A DNA stretch of 64,000 bases from Micromonospora sp. WMMA1363 (GCF_030345795.1 NZ_JAUALB010000001.1:1235001-1299000), one strand, 5' to 3'. Shown: positions 53,908 to 62,985, numbered from the stretch's first letter. The notes: generated by a model not told the origin, from the sequence alone. Program-made: numbers and translations.

Positions 53908-54906
53908 TCAGTGCTGGGGGATGTTCGCGACGCCGATGCGCTTGCGGAACACCCAGTACGTCCAGCCCTGGTAGGCCAGCACGATCGGGGTGAACACGAC
54001 CGCCACCCAGGTCATGATTTTGAGGGTGTAGGGGGTGGAGGCGGCGTTGGTGGCGGTGAGCGTGCCGGCGGCGTCGAGGGTCGACGGCAGCACGTTCGGG
54101 AACAGTGCGGAGAACAGGGTCGCCACGGCCAGGCCGATCGCCACGGCGGTGCCGGTGAACGCCCAGCCCTCCCGGCGTGCCCGGGCGGCGGCGAGGCCAC
54201 CGAGCAGGGCGAGGGCGGCGCCGACGGCGAGGACGACGGCGGCGGCGCTGGAACGGATGGTCAGGGTCCAGGACAGGAAGGCCACCGCGACAACAGCGGT
54301 GCCGACACCGAGTTTGACCGCGAGCGCGCCGGCTCGGTCGCGGATGTCGCCGGTGGTCTTGAGGGCGAGGAACACCGCACCGTGGGTGAGGAACAGTCCG
54401 AGGGTGGTCAGGCCGCCGAGCAGGGCGTACGGGTTGAGTAGGTTGAAGAACCCGCCGACGTATTCGTGGTCACCGCTGAGCGGCACTCCCCGGAAGATGT
54501 TGGCGAAGGCGACGCCCCACAGGACGGCCGGGATCAGAGAGCCGAAGAAGATGGCCCGATCCCAGCGGCGCTTCCAGGATGCCTCGGGGCGCTTGTGCCG
54601 ATACTCGAACGCCACGCCGCGGGCGATCAGGGCGAGCAGGATCAACAGCAGCGGCAGGTAGAACCCGGAGAACAGGGTCGCGTACCACTCGGGGAAGGCG
54701 GCGAACATGGCGCCGCCCGCGGTGAGCAGCCACACTTCGTTGCCGTCCCAGACCGGGCCGATGGTGTTGATGAGGACGCGGCGTTCCCGGTCGTCGCGGC
54801 CGAGGACGGGCAGCAGCATACCGACGCCGAAGTCGAAGCCTTCGAGGATGAAGTAGCCGGTGAACAGGACGGCGACGAGAAGAAACCAGACGGTGGTCAG
54901 TTCCAC
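53908..54906 (-). CDS. cydB: Cytochrome bd ubiquinol/menaquinol oxidase subunit II
   Basis: CydB, 332 residues, is the second subunit of cytochrome bd, a high-affinity, NO-tolerant terminal oxidase. The start, GTG 54906, gives MELTTVWFLLVAVLFTGYFI followed by LEGFDFGVGMLLP, the family signature. About eight helices follow; RRVLINTIGPVWDGNEVWLL is also conserved. It lies 14 bases after cydA and is transcribed with it. A longer open frame upstream is antisense-like sequence within cydA. cydCD, needed for assembly, are not in the window. Confidence 0.95.
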   Translation of the reverse strand: MELTTVWFLLVAVLFTGYFILEGFDFGVGMLLPVLGRDDRERRVLINTIGPVWDGNEVWLLTAGGAMFAAFPEWYATLFSGFYLPLLLILLALIARGVAFEYRHKRPEASWKRRWDRAIFFGSLIPAVLWGVAFANIFRGVPLSGDHEYVGGFFNLLNPYALLGGLTTLGLFLTHGAVFLALKTTGDIRDRAGALAVKLGVGTAVVAVAFLSWTLTIRSSAAAVVLAVGAALALLGGLAAARARREGWAFTGTAVAIGLAVATLFSALFPNVLPSTLDAAGTLTATNAASTPYTLKIMTWVAVVFTPIVLAYQGWTYWVFRKRIGVANIPQH

Positions 54907-54920
54907 GTGGGGCTCCGGGG

Positions 54921-56333
54921 TCAGTAGGCGAACGCGAGCGGGCGCTCGGCGTCGTCGGTGTCGTCGTCTGCGGGATGCGGGGTGATGGCGGGTACGCCGG
55001 CTTTTGCGTAGCGGATGAGTAGTTTGAACTCGACGACGGCGAGGGCGGCGTAGATGAGGGTGAAGGCGGTGAACGAGGTGAGGACCTCGGTCAGCGACAC
55101 GCTGCGGGATACGCCGTCGCGGGTGAGCATCTCGCCGAAGACGATCCACGGCTGGCGGCCCATCTCGGTGAAGATCCAGCCGAAGGAGTTGGCTAGCAGC
55201 GGTAGCAGCGGCATGACCAGGCCGGCGCGCAGCAGCCAGCGGCTGGTGGGGGTGCGGCCCTTGCGGTGGGTCCAGAGCACCAGCAGGGCGATGGCGGCGG
55301 CGGCCAGTCCGAAGCCGATCATGAAGCGGAAGCTCCAGTAGGTGACCGGGATGATCGGCGTGTAGCTGCCGGCGCCGTACTGGGCGGTGTATTGGGCCTG
55401 CAGGTCGTTGATGCCCTGGACGGTGCCGTTGGGGTCGCCGGTGCCGAGGTACGACAGCAGGTACGGGATCTTCAGAGCGAACAGCTCCCGGGTACCGTCG
55501 AGGCTGCCGACGGTGAGCACGGAGAACGAGGCGGGGCTCTCGGTGGTGTAGAGGCCCTCGGCGGCGGCCATCTTCATCGGCTGAACCTGGGTCATGATCT
55601 TGCCCTGGATGTCGCCGGTGATCACGACGGCGGCGGTGGAGATCAGGGTGACCCAGGCGCCGAAGCGCGCGGCGAACCGGTAGGCCGGCGTGTCGGCCGA
55701 GTCGCGGTTGCGGATCAGGTGCCACAGGGCGACCGCCACCAGCAGGGAACCGGCGACGAGGAACGCGCCGGCGATGGTGTGCGGGAAGGTGATCAGGGCG
55801 ACCTTGTTGGTGAGTACGGCGACGAAGTCGGTCAGTTCGGCGCGGCCGGTCTCCGGATTGATCCGGTAGCCGACGGGGTTCTGCATGAAGGAGTTCGCGG
55901 CGAGGATGAAGTACGCCGACAGGTTGGTGCCGATCGCGGCGGCCCAGATGCTGGCCAGGTGTAGTCGCTTGGGCAGTCGGTCCCAGCCGAAGATCCACAG
56001 GCCGATGAAGGTCGACTCGAGGAAGAACGCCACCAGGGCCTCGATGGCCAGCGGCGCGCCGAAGATGTCGCCGACGAAGCGGGAGTAGTCGCTCCAGTTC
56101 ATGCCGAACTGGAACTCCTGGACGATGCCCGTGACCACACCCATGGCGAAGTTGATCAGGAAGAGCTTGCCGTAGAACTTGGTGAGCTTGAGGTACTTCT
56201 CGTCGCCGGTGCGGTGCCACCGCGTCTGGAGGATGGCGACCAGCACGGACAGGCCGATGGTCAGCGGTACGAAGAGGAAATGGTAGACGGTGGTGACACC
56301 GAACTGCCAGCGGGCGACGTCCAACGCGTCCAC
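54921..56333 (-). CDS. cydA: Cytochrome bd oxidase subunit I
   Basis: CydA, 470 residues, is the haem b558/b595/d subunit. It begins MDALDVARWQFGVTTVYHFL with the axial His region (His18), then VTGIVQEFQFGMNWSDYSRF. The Q-loop carries KIMTQVQPMKMAAAEGLYTT, and WSFRFMIGFG and TEMGRQPWIVFGEMLT complete the core. The Q-loop is short, as in actinobacterial and Bacillus enzymes. Upstream (56355-56380) are tandem TACTAC/GTAGTA repeats that look like an operator, and a 40-bp palindrome further on. Confidence 0.96.
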   Translation of the reverse strand: MDALDVARWQFGVTTVYHFLFVPLTIGLSVLVAILQTRWHRTGDEKYLKLTKFYGKLFLINFAMGVVTGIVQEFQFGMNWSDYSRFVGDIFGAPLAIEALVAFFLESTFIGLWIFGWDRLPKRLHLASIWAAAIGTNLSAYFILAANSFMQNPVGYRINPETGRAELTDFVAVLTNKVALITFPHTIAGAFLVAGSLLVAVALWHLIRNRDSADTPAYRFAARFGAWVTLISTAAVVITGDIQGKIMTQVQPMKMAAAEGLYTTESPASFSVLTVGSLDGTRELFALKIPYLLSYLGTGDPNGTVQGINDLQAQYTAQYGAGSYTPIIPVTYWSFRFMIGFGLAAAAIALLVLWTHRKGRTPTSRWLLRAGLVMPLLPLLANSFGWIFTEMGRQPWIVFGEMLTRDGVSRSVSLTEVLTSFTAFTLIYAALAVVEFKLLIRYAKAGVPAITPHPADDDTDDAERPLAFAY

Positions 56334-56355
56334 CTGTGAAACCCCCAGCTGTGGA

Positions 56356-56380
56356 TACTACAAGACGTAGTACATACTAC
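56356..56380. promoter_or_regulatory. Alternating TACTAC / GTAGTA repeats upstream of cydA
   Basis: TACTAC (56356-56361), AAGAC, GTAGTA (56367-56372), CA, TACTAC (56375-56380), located 22-47 bases upstream of the cydA start. Two overlapping inverted repeats are formed. This AT-richer block in GC-rich DNA is probably the operator-promoter of cydAB. BlaI-type repressors of actinobacteria bind TACTA...TAGTA sequences, but the regulator here is not known. Confidence 0.5.
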
Positions 56381-56446
56381 TGCTCGTCGTAAGGAAGTCG
56401 GCAGGGGCGGGGGTCCCGAAGCGACCCGGGACCAATGACCCTGATC

Positions 56447-56486
56447 ACCCGGCCCCCCGACCCGGCGCCGGGTCGGGGGGCCGGGT
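56447..56486. repeat. 40-bp perfect palindrome between divergent cydA and acyltransferase genes
   Basis: The halves ACCCGGCCCCCCGACCCGGC and GCCGGGTCGGGGGGCCGGGT are exact inverses without a loop. It lies 46 bases before the acyltransferase start and 114 bases before cydA, so it is not between gene ends. Confidence 0.85.
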
Positions 56487-56531
56487 CTCCCCCGCCCCGG
56501 CCCCCGCCGGGCGTGCGACTATTACGCGCTG

Positions 56532-57302
56532 ATGAACACCGCACGCTCGCCCTGGCGCCCACCACTGATCTGGCGGGCCGCGCAGCTGCTCGCCAGCTGC
56601 GTCGTCGCCCCCCTGGCCCGGCTGGAGGTCACCGGACAGGTGCCGGCGCATTTGCGGCGTGGGCCTCTCGTCCTGGCCGCCAACCACATCAGCCCGTTCG
56701 ACCCGATCGTGCTGGCCGCCGCCTGCCGGGCCGCTGGCGTTGCCCCGAGGATCATGGCCACCGGGGGGCTGTTCCGCGCCCCTGTCGTCGGCGCCGCCAT
56801 GCGGCGGGCCGGGCACATCCGCGTCGACCGGGGTACCAGCGCCGTACACAAGGCCCTCGACGACGCGGCGGCGGCCGTGGCCGGCGGTTCGGTGATCCTC
56901 GTCTACCCCGAGGGAAGGATCGGCCTGGACCCCGGACTGTGGCCCGAACGAGGCAGGACCGGCGTCGCCCGTCTCGCTCTGGCCTCCAACTCTCCGGTGG
57001 TCCCGGTCGCCCAGTGGGGCTCCCACGAGGTACTCCCCTACCGGGCGCCCAAGGGGCTGCTCCGCGGCGTCGCCCGCTCCCTGCGCCGACGCCCGGTGGT
57101 GCGGGTGCACTTCGGCACCCCCATCGACCTCGCCGACCTGACCCACGGGGCACCCGGCGCCGCCCGCCGCGCCACCGACCGGATCATCGACGCGCTCACC
57201 GACACGCTGGTGCCGCTGCGGCCGGACGAGCCCGACCGACCCCGCCACGTCGACCCCGGCCGGCCGGTCGACACCAGCCGCTCCCACCCCCGCCGGCGCT
57301 GA
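56532..57302 (+). CDS. plsC: 1-acylglycerol-3-phosphate acyltransferase family protein
   Basis: A 256-residue PlsC-type acyltransferase. The H-x4-D motif is in LAANHISPFDPIVLAAA (about residues 50-66), the glycerophosphate-binding region is near RAGHIRVDRGTS, and the PEGRIGLDPG block (about 128-137) replaces the usual EGTRS. A C-terminal Pro/Arg tail is dispensable. It transfers acyl chains to lysophosphatidate or a related lipid at the inner membrane. The next gene is a glycerophosphodiesterase, which fits lipid turnover. Confidence 0.86.
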   Translation: MNTARSPWRPPLIWRAAQLLASCVVAPLARLEVTGQVPAHLRRGPLVLAANHISPFDPIVLAAACRAAGVAPRIMATGGLFRAPVVGAAMRRAGHIRVDRGTSAVHKALDDAAAAVAGGSVILVYPEGRIGLDPGLWPERGRTGVARLALASNSPVVPVAQWGSHEVLPYRAPKGLLRGVARSLRRRPVVRVHFGTPIDLADLTHGAPGAARRATDRIIDALTDTLVPLRPDEPDRPRHVDPGRPVDTSRSHPRRR

Positions 57303-57471
57303 CCGGCACCGGCGCGCCGACGCCGGATCGGTCCGGACCGGCATCCACGCGGCATCCCGCCGCGGATGCCGACACCGAGCGCGACGGCCTCGCCACCATC
57401 CATCTCCGGTAGAGCGGATCGGCCGCCCACCGGTCACTTGCGGGCCACCCGCGCCCGGCATACTGCCTCGC

Positions 57472-58233
57472 GTGCCACACCCCTACCTCGACGCACCCGC
57501 ACCACTGGCGTTCGCCCACCGCGGCGGCGCCGCCGACGGCGACGAGAACACCGCCGCGGCCTTCACCCGGGCCATCGACCTCGGCTACCGGTACGTCGAG
57601 ACCGACGTGCACGCCACCGCCGACGGGGTGGCGGTGATCTTCCACGACGCCACGCTGCGCCGGGTCACCGGCGAACCCGGCCGCATCGCCGACCTGCACT
57701 GGGCCGATCTGGCGACGATCCGGGTCGGCGGGGCGGCGGTGGTACCCCGGCTGGACGAGGTACTCGACGCGTGGCCGCAGATCCGGTTCAACGTCGACGT
57801 CAAGGCCGACGGCGGGGTCGAGCCGACCGTGGCGACCGTGACCCGGGCCCGGGCCGGCGAGCGGGTGCTGCTGGCCTCGTTCAGCGACGCCCGGCTGGCC
57901 CGGATGCGGGCCCTCACGCAGGGACGGGTGGCCACCAGCCTCGGTATGCGTGGCGTCGCCCGGCTGCGGATGGCGTCGCTGACCGGCCGGCCACTGCGGC
58001 TGCCCCCCTCGGTGGTCGCCGCGCAGGTGCCGGTGCGCTACGGGCGGATCCCGGTGGCCGACCGGCGGTTCCTCGCCCACTGTCACCGTATCGGCCTGCA
58101 GGTGCATGTCTGGACGATTGACGAACCTGCCGAGATGCACGAGTTACTGGACCTCGGCGTGGATGGCATCATGACCGATCACGTCGGCGTGCTGCGCGAC
58201 GTCTACCGCAGCCGCGGCCACTGGGCCGCCTGA
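57472..58233 (+). CDS. Glycerophosphodiester phosphodiesterase
   Basis: A 253-residue GDPD TIM-barrel enzyme that hydrolyses glycerophosphodiesters to glycerol-3-phosphate. Motifs are PLAFAHRGGAADGDENTAAA with catalytic His, YVETDVHATADGVAVIFHD with Glu/Asp metal ligands and second His, and a late GLQVHVWTIDEPAEM and GVDGIMTDHVG. No signal peptide is present, so it is cytoplasmic. It starts at GTG 57472 and is followed by an MFS transporter gene after 16 bases, possibly co-transcribed. Confidence 0.93.
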   Translation: MPHPYLDAPAPLAFAHRGGAADGDENTAAAFTRAIDLGYRYVETDVHATADGVAVIFHDATLRRVTGEPGRIADLHWADLATIRVGGAAVVPRLDEVLDAWPQIRFNVDVKADGGVEPTVATVTRARAGERVLLASFSDARLARMRALTQGRVATSLGMRGVARLRMASLTGRPLRLPPSVVAAQVPVRYGRIPVADRRFLAHCHRIGLQVHVWTIDEPAEMHELLDLGVDGIMTDHVGVLRDVYRSRGHWAA

Positions 58234-58249
58234 CCCGCCGAGGACCGCG

Positions 58250-59638
58250 ATGGCCACCACCGCCACCACCGTGGATGACGTCCCCACCCCGTCGAGCACC
58301 CGCCGGGAACGCACCGGCTGGTACGTCTACGACTGGGCGAACTCGGCTTTCCAGACCACCGTCATCACGGTTTTCCTCGGCCCGTTCCTCACCACCGTCA
58401 CCGAGCTGGCCGCCGGCTGCGAACTCGGCGCCGACAGCTGTGCCGGGTACGTGTACCCGCTGGGCGTCAAGGTCGCCGCCGGATCGTACTACCCGTACCT
58501 GATCTCGCTGTCGGTCCTGCTCACCGTCTTCGTGCTGCCGGTGGTCGGCGCCATCGCCGACCGATCGACGCACAAGAAGCGGCTACTCGCCGGCGCGGCC
58601 TTCACCGGCGCCGCCGCGACCATCGCGATGGCTTTCGTCACCGGTGATCGCTATCTGCTCGGCGGGGCGCTGTTCCTCGTCGCCAACATCTCCTTCGGCG
58701 CCGCTATTGTGGTCTACAACTCGTTTCTACCGCAGCTCGGCGGCCCGGACGAACGCGACGGCATCTCCAGCCGCGGCTGGGCGTTGGGCTACCTCGGCGG
58801 TGGTTTGCTGCTGGCACTCAACCTGGTGGCGGTCACTCTGCTCAGTGAGGACGGTGACCCGCAACGGACCCTGGACCTGGCTCGCTGGTCGATCGTGTCG
58901 GCCGGGGTGTGGTGGGCACTGTTCACCCTGGTGCCGTTGCGGTGGCTGCGGGACCACCCCACCGCCGCGGCGCTCGCCGGGGGCGGCAACGTGCTCACCG
59001 ACGGTTTCCGCCAGCTCGGCCGCACGCTGCGACAGATCAAGGCGTACCCGCTGACGCTGTTCTTCCTGTTGGCCTTCCTGGTCTACAACGACGGCATCCA
59101 GACCGTCATCACCCTGGCCAGCCAGTACGGCACCGAGGAACTGCGGCTGGACCAGAGCACCCTGATCGTCACCATCCTGCTGGTGCAGTTCCTCGCCTTC
59201 GGCGGTGCGCTACTGCTCGGCGCGCTCGCCCGGCGGATCGGCGCGTGGAAGACCGTCCTGCTGAGCCTGCTGCTGTGGACCGCCGTGATCCTCGGCGCGT
59301 TCCGGCTGCCCGCCGAGGCTCCGCTGCCGTTCATGGTCCTCGGCGCGGCCATCGGTCTGGTGCTCGGCGGTAGCCAGGCGTTGAGCCGGTCACTGTTCAG
59401 CCAACTCATCCCGGCGGGCAAGGAGGGCGAGTACTACGGCTTCTACGAGATCAGCGACAAGGGCACCAGTTGGCTGGGTCCGCTGGCGTTCGGTCTGGTG
59501 TTCCAGCTCACCAGCTCCTACCGGGTGGGCCTGGTCTCCCTGCTGATCTTCTTCGTCATCGGGTTCCTGCTGCTGCTGGCCGTGCCGATGCGCCGGGCGA
59601 TCGTGGCCGCCGGTAACATCCCACCGCGAGTGCTCTGA
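58250..59638 (+). CDS. MFS transporter, UMF1/Atg22 type
   Basis: A 462-residue major facilitator protein with about 12 helices. The N-terminal RTGWYVYDWANSAFQTTVIT motif marks the Atg22/UMF1 subgroup, and LGGGLLLALNLV and GGSQALSRSLFSQLIPAGKE are conserved. The C-terminal GEYYGFYEISDKGTSWLGPL is also diagnostic. The substrate is unknown; fungal Atg22 exports amino acids. The 16-base gap to the phosphodiesterase gene suggests a common transcript, so glycerophospho-compounds may be relevant, which is an inference only. Confidence 0.9.
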   Translation: MATTATTVDDVPTPSSTRRERTGWYVYDWANSAFQTTVITVFLGPFLTTVTELAAGCELGADSCAGYVYPLGVKVAAGSYYPYLISLSVLLTVFVLPVVGAIADRSTHKKRLLAGAAFTGAAATIAMAFVTGDRYLLGGALFLVANISFGAAIVVYNSFLPQLGGPDERDGISSRGWALGYLGGGLLLALNLVAVTLLSEDGDPQRTLDLARWSIVSAGVWWALFTLVPLRWLRDHPTAAALAGGGNVLTDGFRQLGRTLRQIKAYPLTLFFLLAFLVYNDGIQTVITLASQYGTEELRLDQSTLIVTILLVQFLAFGGALLLGALARRIGAWKTVLLSLLLWTAVILGAFRLPAEAPLPFMVLGAAIGLVLGGSQALSRSLFSQLIPAGKEGEYYGFYEISDKGTSWLGPLAFGLVFQLTSSYRVGLVSLLIFFVIGFLLLLAVPMRRAIVAAGNIPPRVL

Positions 59639-59702
59639 GCCGGTCCCGGGCCACATCACGCACCGGGGGCGAAACATGGTCGATGGGCTAGGCTGCCCGA
59701 AC

Positions 59703-60401
59703 GTGACAGACGACGCCGCCACCCCGACCTGTCTGGTGCGCCCGCTACCGGGCCCCGACGAACGAGCCACCGGCCGCGCCGCCGACGGACGGTCCCTGCA
59801 CGCGGCGGCGCTGCGGTTCTACTGGGGACCGATGGACTGCGGCAAGTCCACGATGGCCCTGCAGATGAACTACAACCACGCCCGGCAAGGACGTCGTGGG
59901 CTGGTCACCACCCGCATCGACCGGTCGTTGGGCCCGCAGGTCACCACCCGCATCGGGCTGGCTCACGAGGCGATCGAGGTCACCGAGGACCTGGATCTGC
60001 GCACCCTGGTGCGCGGCACCTGGGCCGAGGACGTCCGCGTCGACTACCTCATCTGCGACGAGGCGAGCTTCTACAGCGTGGCGCACGTCGAACAAATGGC
60101 CGAACTGGTCGACAGCTACGACGTCGACGTGTACGCGTTCGGCCTGGCCACCGACTTCCGGTCCGGTCTGTTTCCCGCCGCGCAGCGGCTGTTCGAACTC
60201 GCCGACTCGGTGGCCCGCATTCAGGTTGAGGTGCTGTGCTGGTTCGGCCGGGAAGGGCTGCTCAACGCCCGCGTCGTCGACGGCCGGGTGGCCCGGGAAG
60301 GCGCCCAGGTCGTGATCGGCGACACCGCCGAGTCGGCGGAGGTCCGCTACCAGGTGCTGTGTCGCCGGCACTACCGCGCCGGGGAGCTGGGCATCGGCTG
60401 A
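59703..60401 (+). CDS. tdk: Thymidine kinase
   Basis: A thymidine kinase of 232 residues, type II-like, which phosphorylates thymidine for salvage. The Walker A is FYWGPMDCGKSTMALQM (about residues 38-54). The DxxY-type Walker B is YLICDEASFYS and the lasso with catalytic Glu is near VYAFGLATDFRSGLFPA. The zinc site is partly kept: VLCWFGREGLLNARVVD and VLCRRHYRAG; the usual C-x2-C pairs are reduced to C-x2-G and C-x2-H. The N-terminus is extended by about 35 residues. GTG 59703 was chosen over the upstream in-frame 59676. Confidence 0.88.
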   Translation: MTDDAATPTCLVRPLPGPDERATGRAADGRSLHAAALRFYWGPMDCGKSTMALQMNYNHARQGRRGLVTTRIDRSLGPQVTTRIGLAHEAIEVTEDLDLRTLVRGTWAEDVRVDYLICDEASFYSVAHVEQMAELVDSYDVDVYAFGLATDFRSGLFPAAQRLFELADSVARIQVEVLCWFGREGLLNARVVDGRVAREGAQVVIGDTAESAEVRYQVLCRRHYRAGELGIG

Positions 60402-60569
60402 TCCGGCGTGCGGGATCCGTTGGAACCGATTTCCATGCTGGTCAAGGGTCACCTTGTCGGTGACCGTCGGGTTCGGGTTCCAGTCGTTCGGGCTGATCCT
60501 GTCCGCGGCGGAGAACATCGGTGCCGCCTGGCAGAGCTATCCGCCGCCGAACGCGAGCAGCCGGCCTAG

Positions 60570-61058
60570 CTAGTACGGGTCGCCGCACACCCGCCAGCGA
60601 CCGGCCTCTTTCACGACGGTCAGCTCCCGCTGCTCGGTCATGCCGCTGCCGCGGACCAGCCGGACGGTGACCGTGCCGTGGGCGCGGCCGCCGCGGGTGG
60701 CCACCGACACGTCGAGAATCTCGTAGGTCTCGACCGTCGGCGGGGTGCGGACCCAGCTGGTGAAACCGAGTTGGCTCCACCGGGTGCGGGTGTCGGCACA
60801 CAGCCGCTCGTACGCGCCGTCGGTGTCTCCGGCGGTGACCGACCGGAGGAACTCGTCGGCGGTCTCCCGTACCGGGCCGCTGGCCTGGGTCACCACCTGC
60901 ACGTTCCACGCTCCCAGACCCGCGACGCCGACGAAGCACAGTCCGACGCCGACGCCCACGACCATCAGGCCGGCGCGCAGCGGCCGGTGCGGCCGCACCG
61001 GCCGGCTCCACGGCTGTTCAGCGCCCACCTGTCGACCGTAGGCAACGGGCCGGCCCAC
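60570..61058 (-). CDS. Hypothetical membrane-anchored protein, NTF2-like
   Basis: A 162-residue protein: a basic N-terminus, one membrane helix (AGLMVVGVGVGLCFVGVAGL, about 29-48), and an exported domain of about 95 residues with ADEFLRSVTAGDTDGAYERL and EAGRWRVCGDPY. Two cysteines (LCADT and RVCGDP) may form a disulfide. This pattern is that of DUF4878/lumazine-binding-like small domains common in actinomycetes. The function is unknown. Just beyond its end (60402-60569) short frames on both strands were not assignable. Confidence 0.7.
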   Translation of the reverse strand: MGRPVAYGRQVGAEQPWSRPVRPHRPLRAGLMVVGVGVGLCFVGVAGLGAWNVQVVTQASGPVRETADEFLRSVTAGDTDGAYERLCADTRTRWSQLGFTSWVRTPPTVETYEILDVSVATRGGRAHGTVTVRLVRGSGMTEQRELTVVKEAGRWRVCGDPY

Positions 61059-61350
61059 GCGCAGGGAAGTTGGCCTGTCACCCGCGCCGGATTGTCTACC
61101 GTCAGGCGGCCGGTACGGCAGCGTCGTGGTCGTCGGGAGTCACTGCTGGTGGTCTACCCGCCGGTCGCCGGCGGGCACCCATGCCAGCCGTCACCACCCG
61201 CATCCGTCATCTCCGGCACCCCGTCCCAGCCGGAAACGCCCCGCCAGCTCATCCGACTCGAACGGGTGGACATGGCGGCGGCCGAGGCGTCGCGGCAGCA
61301 GATCTTGGTCCGTGCGACGTCGGCGTACCGTGCGGTCTGGGTGTACACGG

Positions 61351-62340
61351 TCAGCCGCGGCGACGCGAGCGGGCCGCCCAGATCGCGTAGGCCGGGTCCC
61401 GGTCCAGGTTGTACCGGTCCCGGTCGTAGCGACGGGTGGTGCGTGGGTCGGCGTGTCCCATCGCGTCCTGCACGTCCTCCAGCGGCACCCCCTCGGCGCG
61501 GGCGGTGGTGGCGAAGGAGTGCCGCAGCGAGTGCGGTGACAACCGCGCCCAGGCCGCGATGCCGGCCTCCCGGGCCAGGCGGCGCACCAGGCGGAACACC
61601 GAGTGCCGGTCGAGGCGGGCGCCGGTCGCGGTGACCAGCAGCGGGCCGGTCAGCTGGTGGACCGGCCCGCCCCGGGAGGCGGCCCGCTGCGACAGGTATG
61701 CGTCCAGCGTGTAGGCGGTTCCGGGGGTCAGCGCGCGCCGGCGGGCCTTGCCGCCCTTTCCGACGAACCGGATGCTGCGGTGGCCGCGTTCGGCCCCCAG
61801 GTCGGTGACGTCGAGCGAGATGAGTTCTCCCACCCGTAGCCCGAGGTCGGCGAGCAGGGCGATCACAGCCAGGTTACGGGCGGCGGTCGGGCCGGTGGCG
61901 GCCTCGGCGGCGGCGAGCAGCGCGTCGACCTCCGCGGGGGTGAGCCCGACCGTGTTGGAGTGGTCGCGGTCGATGCGGGGGCGGTCCGCGCCGGCGACCG
62001 GGTTCGCGTCGACCGCGCCCAGCTTGACGAGGAAGTCGTACCAGCTGGATACCGCGGAGAGCTTACGGCCGACGGTGGCCGGGGTGAGCGGCTTGCCGGT
62101 GCGCGCGGCGAGAGTGGCTTCCAACGTTCGGGCGAACTCGTTGACGTGCAGGAAGGTGGTGCGCAACGGATCCAGCTCGTGGCCGGCGCACCAGGCGAGC
62201 CAGTCGGCCACGTCCCGCTGGTAGGCGCCGCGGGTGTGCTCGCTCAACCGCCGGTTACGCAGCCACGCCTCGGTGAACTCGGCAGCCGGTCCGGCGGGTA
62301 GGGCCGGCCGGTGTCGCGTGGGCGCGTCGGGGAGGCGCAT
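61351..62340 (-). CDS. Tyrosine recombinase, Xer-like
   Basis: A 329-residue recombinase. The N-terminal core-binding domain spans about 18-125 (RLSEHTRGAYQRDVADWLAW). Catalytic residues: Arg in ADLGLRVGELISLDV, Lys in FVGKGGKARRRALTP, His-Arg in SPHSLRHSFATTARAEG, His in MGHADPRTTRRYDRDRYNLD with the nucleophilic Tyr. All are present. The sequence YDRDRYNLDRDPAY at the end resembles actinobacterial integrases rather than canonical XerC/XerD. No att site or element was recognised around it, so it may be a stand-alone recombinase. Confidence 0.88.
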   Translation of the reverse strand: MRLPDAPTRHRPALPAGPAAEFTEAWLRNRRLSEHTRGAYQRDVADWLAWCAGHELDPLRTTFLHVNEFARTLEATLAARTGKPLTPATVGRKLSAVSSWYDFLVKLGAVDANPVAGADRPRIDRDHSNTVGLTPAEVDALLAAAEAATGPTAARNLAVIALLADLGLRVGELISLDVTDLGAERGHRSIRFVGKGGKARRRALTPGTAYTLDAYLSQRAASRGGPVHQLTGPLLVTATGARLDRHSVFRLVRRLAREAGIAAWARLSPHSLRHSFATTARAEGVPLEDVQDAMGHADPRTTRRYDRDRYNLDRDPAYAIWAARSRRRG

Positions 62341-62434
62341 GCGAGAAAGGCTCTCAGTATTCGGCGAAGAACGGGCGCAGGCGCGCCCGGCGGGCCGGCC
62401 GCTGCCGGCCCGCCGGGCGGGCTGCCCCTGGGTC

Positions 62435-62866
62435 TCAGGCGTTGATCTGCCGGTGGCCGCTGCCGCCCGCGGTGACGGTCACCCGACGCGGCTTGGCCCG
62501 CTCCGCGACGGGAATGCGCAGCGTGAGCACGCCGTTGTCGTAGCCCGCCTCCAGCTTGTCGGTGTCGAGCGTGTCGCCGAGAAGGAGCTGCCGGGTGAAG
62601 GTGCCCATCGGCCGCTCGGCGGCGACGAGTTCGACCGCGTCGCCGCTGGGGCGGCGACGCTCGGCGCGCACGGTGAGCACGTTGCGCTCCACCGTGCACT
62701 CGATGCTGTCCGAATCCACGCCCGGCAGGTCGAACGCCGCGTAGAAGTACTCCCCGTCGCGGTAGGCGTCCAGGTGCATCATCGCCGGTCGGGTCGCGGT
62801 GCCGAAGAACTGCTCGGCAAGCCGGTCGATCTCCCGGAACGGATCAGTGCGCATCAGCATGGTCAT
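62435..62866 (-). CDS. Small heat shock protein (Hsp20)
   Basis: A 143-residue Hsp20/alpha-crystallin protein that holds unfolding proteins. It starts MTMLMRTDPFREIDRLAEQF with GAGGAGG upstream. The alpha-crystallin domain (about 35-130) includes YFYAAFDLPGVDSDSIECTV and the end motif YDNGVLTLRIPVAER (GVLTL-x-I). A perfect inverted repeat of the HAIR type lies 25 bases upstream, so HspR control is expected. Confidence 0.94.
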   Translation of the reverse strand: MTMLMRTDPFREIDRLAEQFFGTATRPAMMHLDAYRDGEYFYAAFDLPGVDSDSIECTVERNVLTVRAERRRPSGDAVELVAAERPMGTFTRQLLLGDTLDTDKLEAGYDNGVLTLRIPVAERAKPRRVTVTAGGSGHRQINA

Positions 62867-62890
62867 GCCTCCTCGGTCTCCACTGGCCGT

Positions 62891-62927
62891 AGTAGGAGGT
62901 TGAGTCACCTCGACTCAACCTCCTACT
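62891..62927. promoter_or_regulatory. HAIR-type HspR operator upstream of hsp20
   Basis: The arms 62891-62905 (AGTAGGAGGTTGAGT) and 62913-62927 (ACTCAACCTCCTACT) are exact inverses with a seven-base spacer CACCTCG. The core TTGAGT-N7-ACTCAA is the HAIR consensus recognised by HspR. It lies 25-61 bases before the hsp20 start. Confidence 0.88.
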
Positions 62928-62985
62928 GTGATAGCTCACCGCATGGGCGGCGTCAACTCCGGCCACATCCGTCGTGCGTGTTCCG

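Noticed and set aside
53908..56220. A 770-codon minus-strand frame covering cydB and part of cydA
   Set aside because: Only the last 332 codons are CydB; the earlier part is an out-of-frame reading of cydA. I used GTG 54906.
60402..60569. Frame VTVGFGFQSFGLILSAAENI on the plus strand after tdk
   Set aside because: It lacks a ribosome site and is very short; it could be a relic, but nothing could be matched.
61200..61400. Plus-strand frame reading MAAAEASRQQILVRATSAYR
   Set aside because: It is short, overlaps the end of the recombinase gene on the other strand, and has no recognisable family; too weak to annotate.
61351..62340. The second tyrosine recombinase as integrase of a mobile element
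   Set aside because: No att repeats, tRNA target or cargo genes were seen next to it; neighbours look like backbone.
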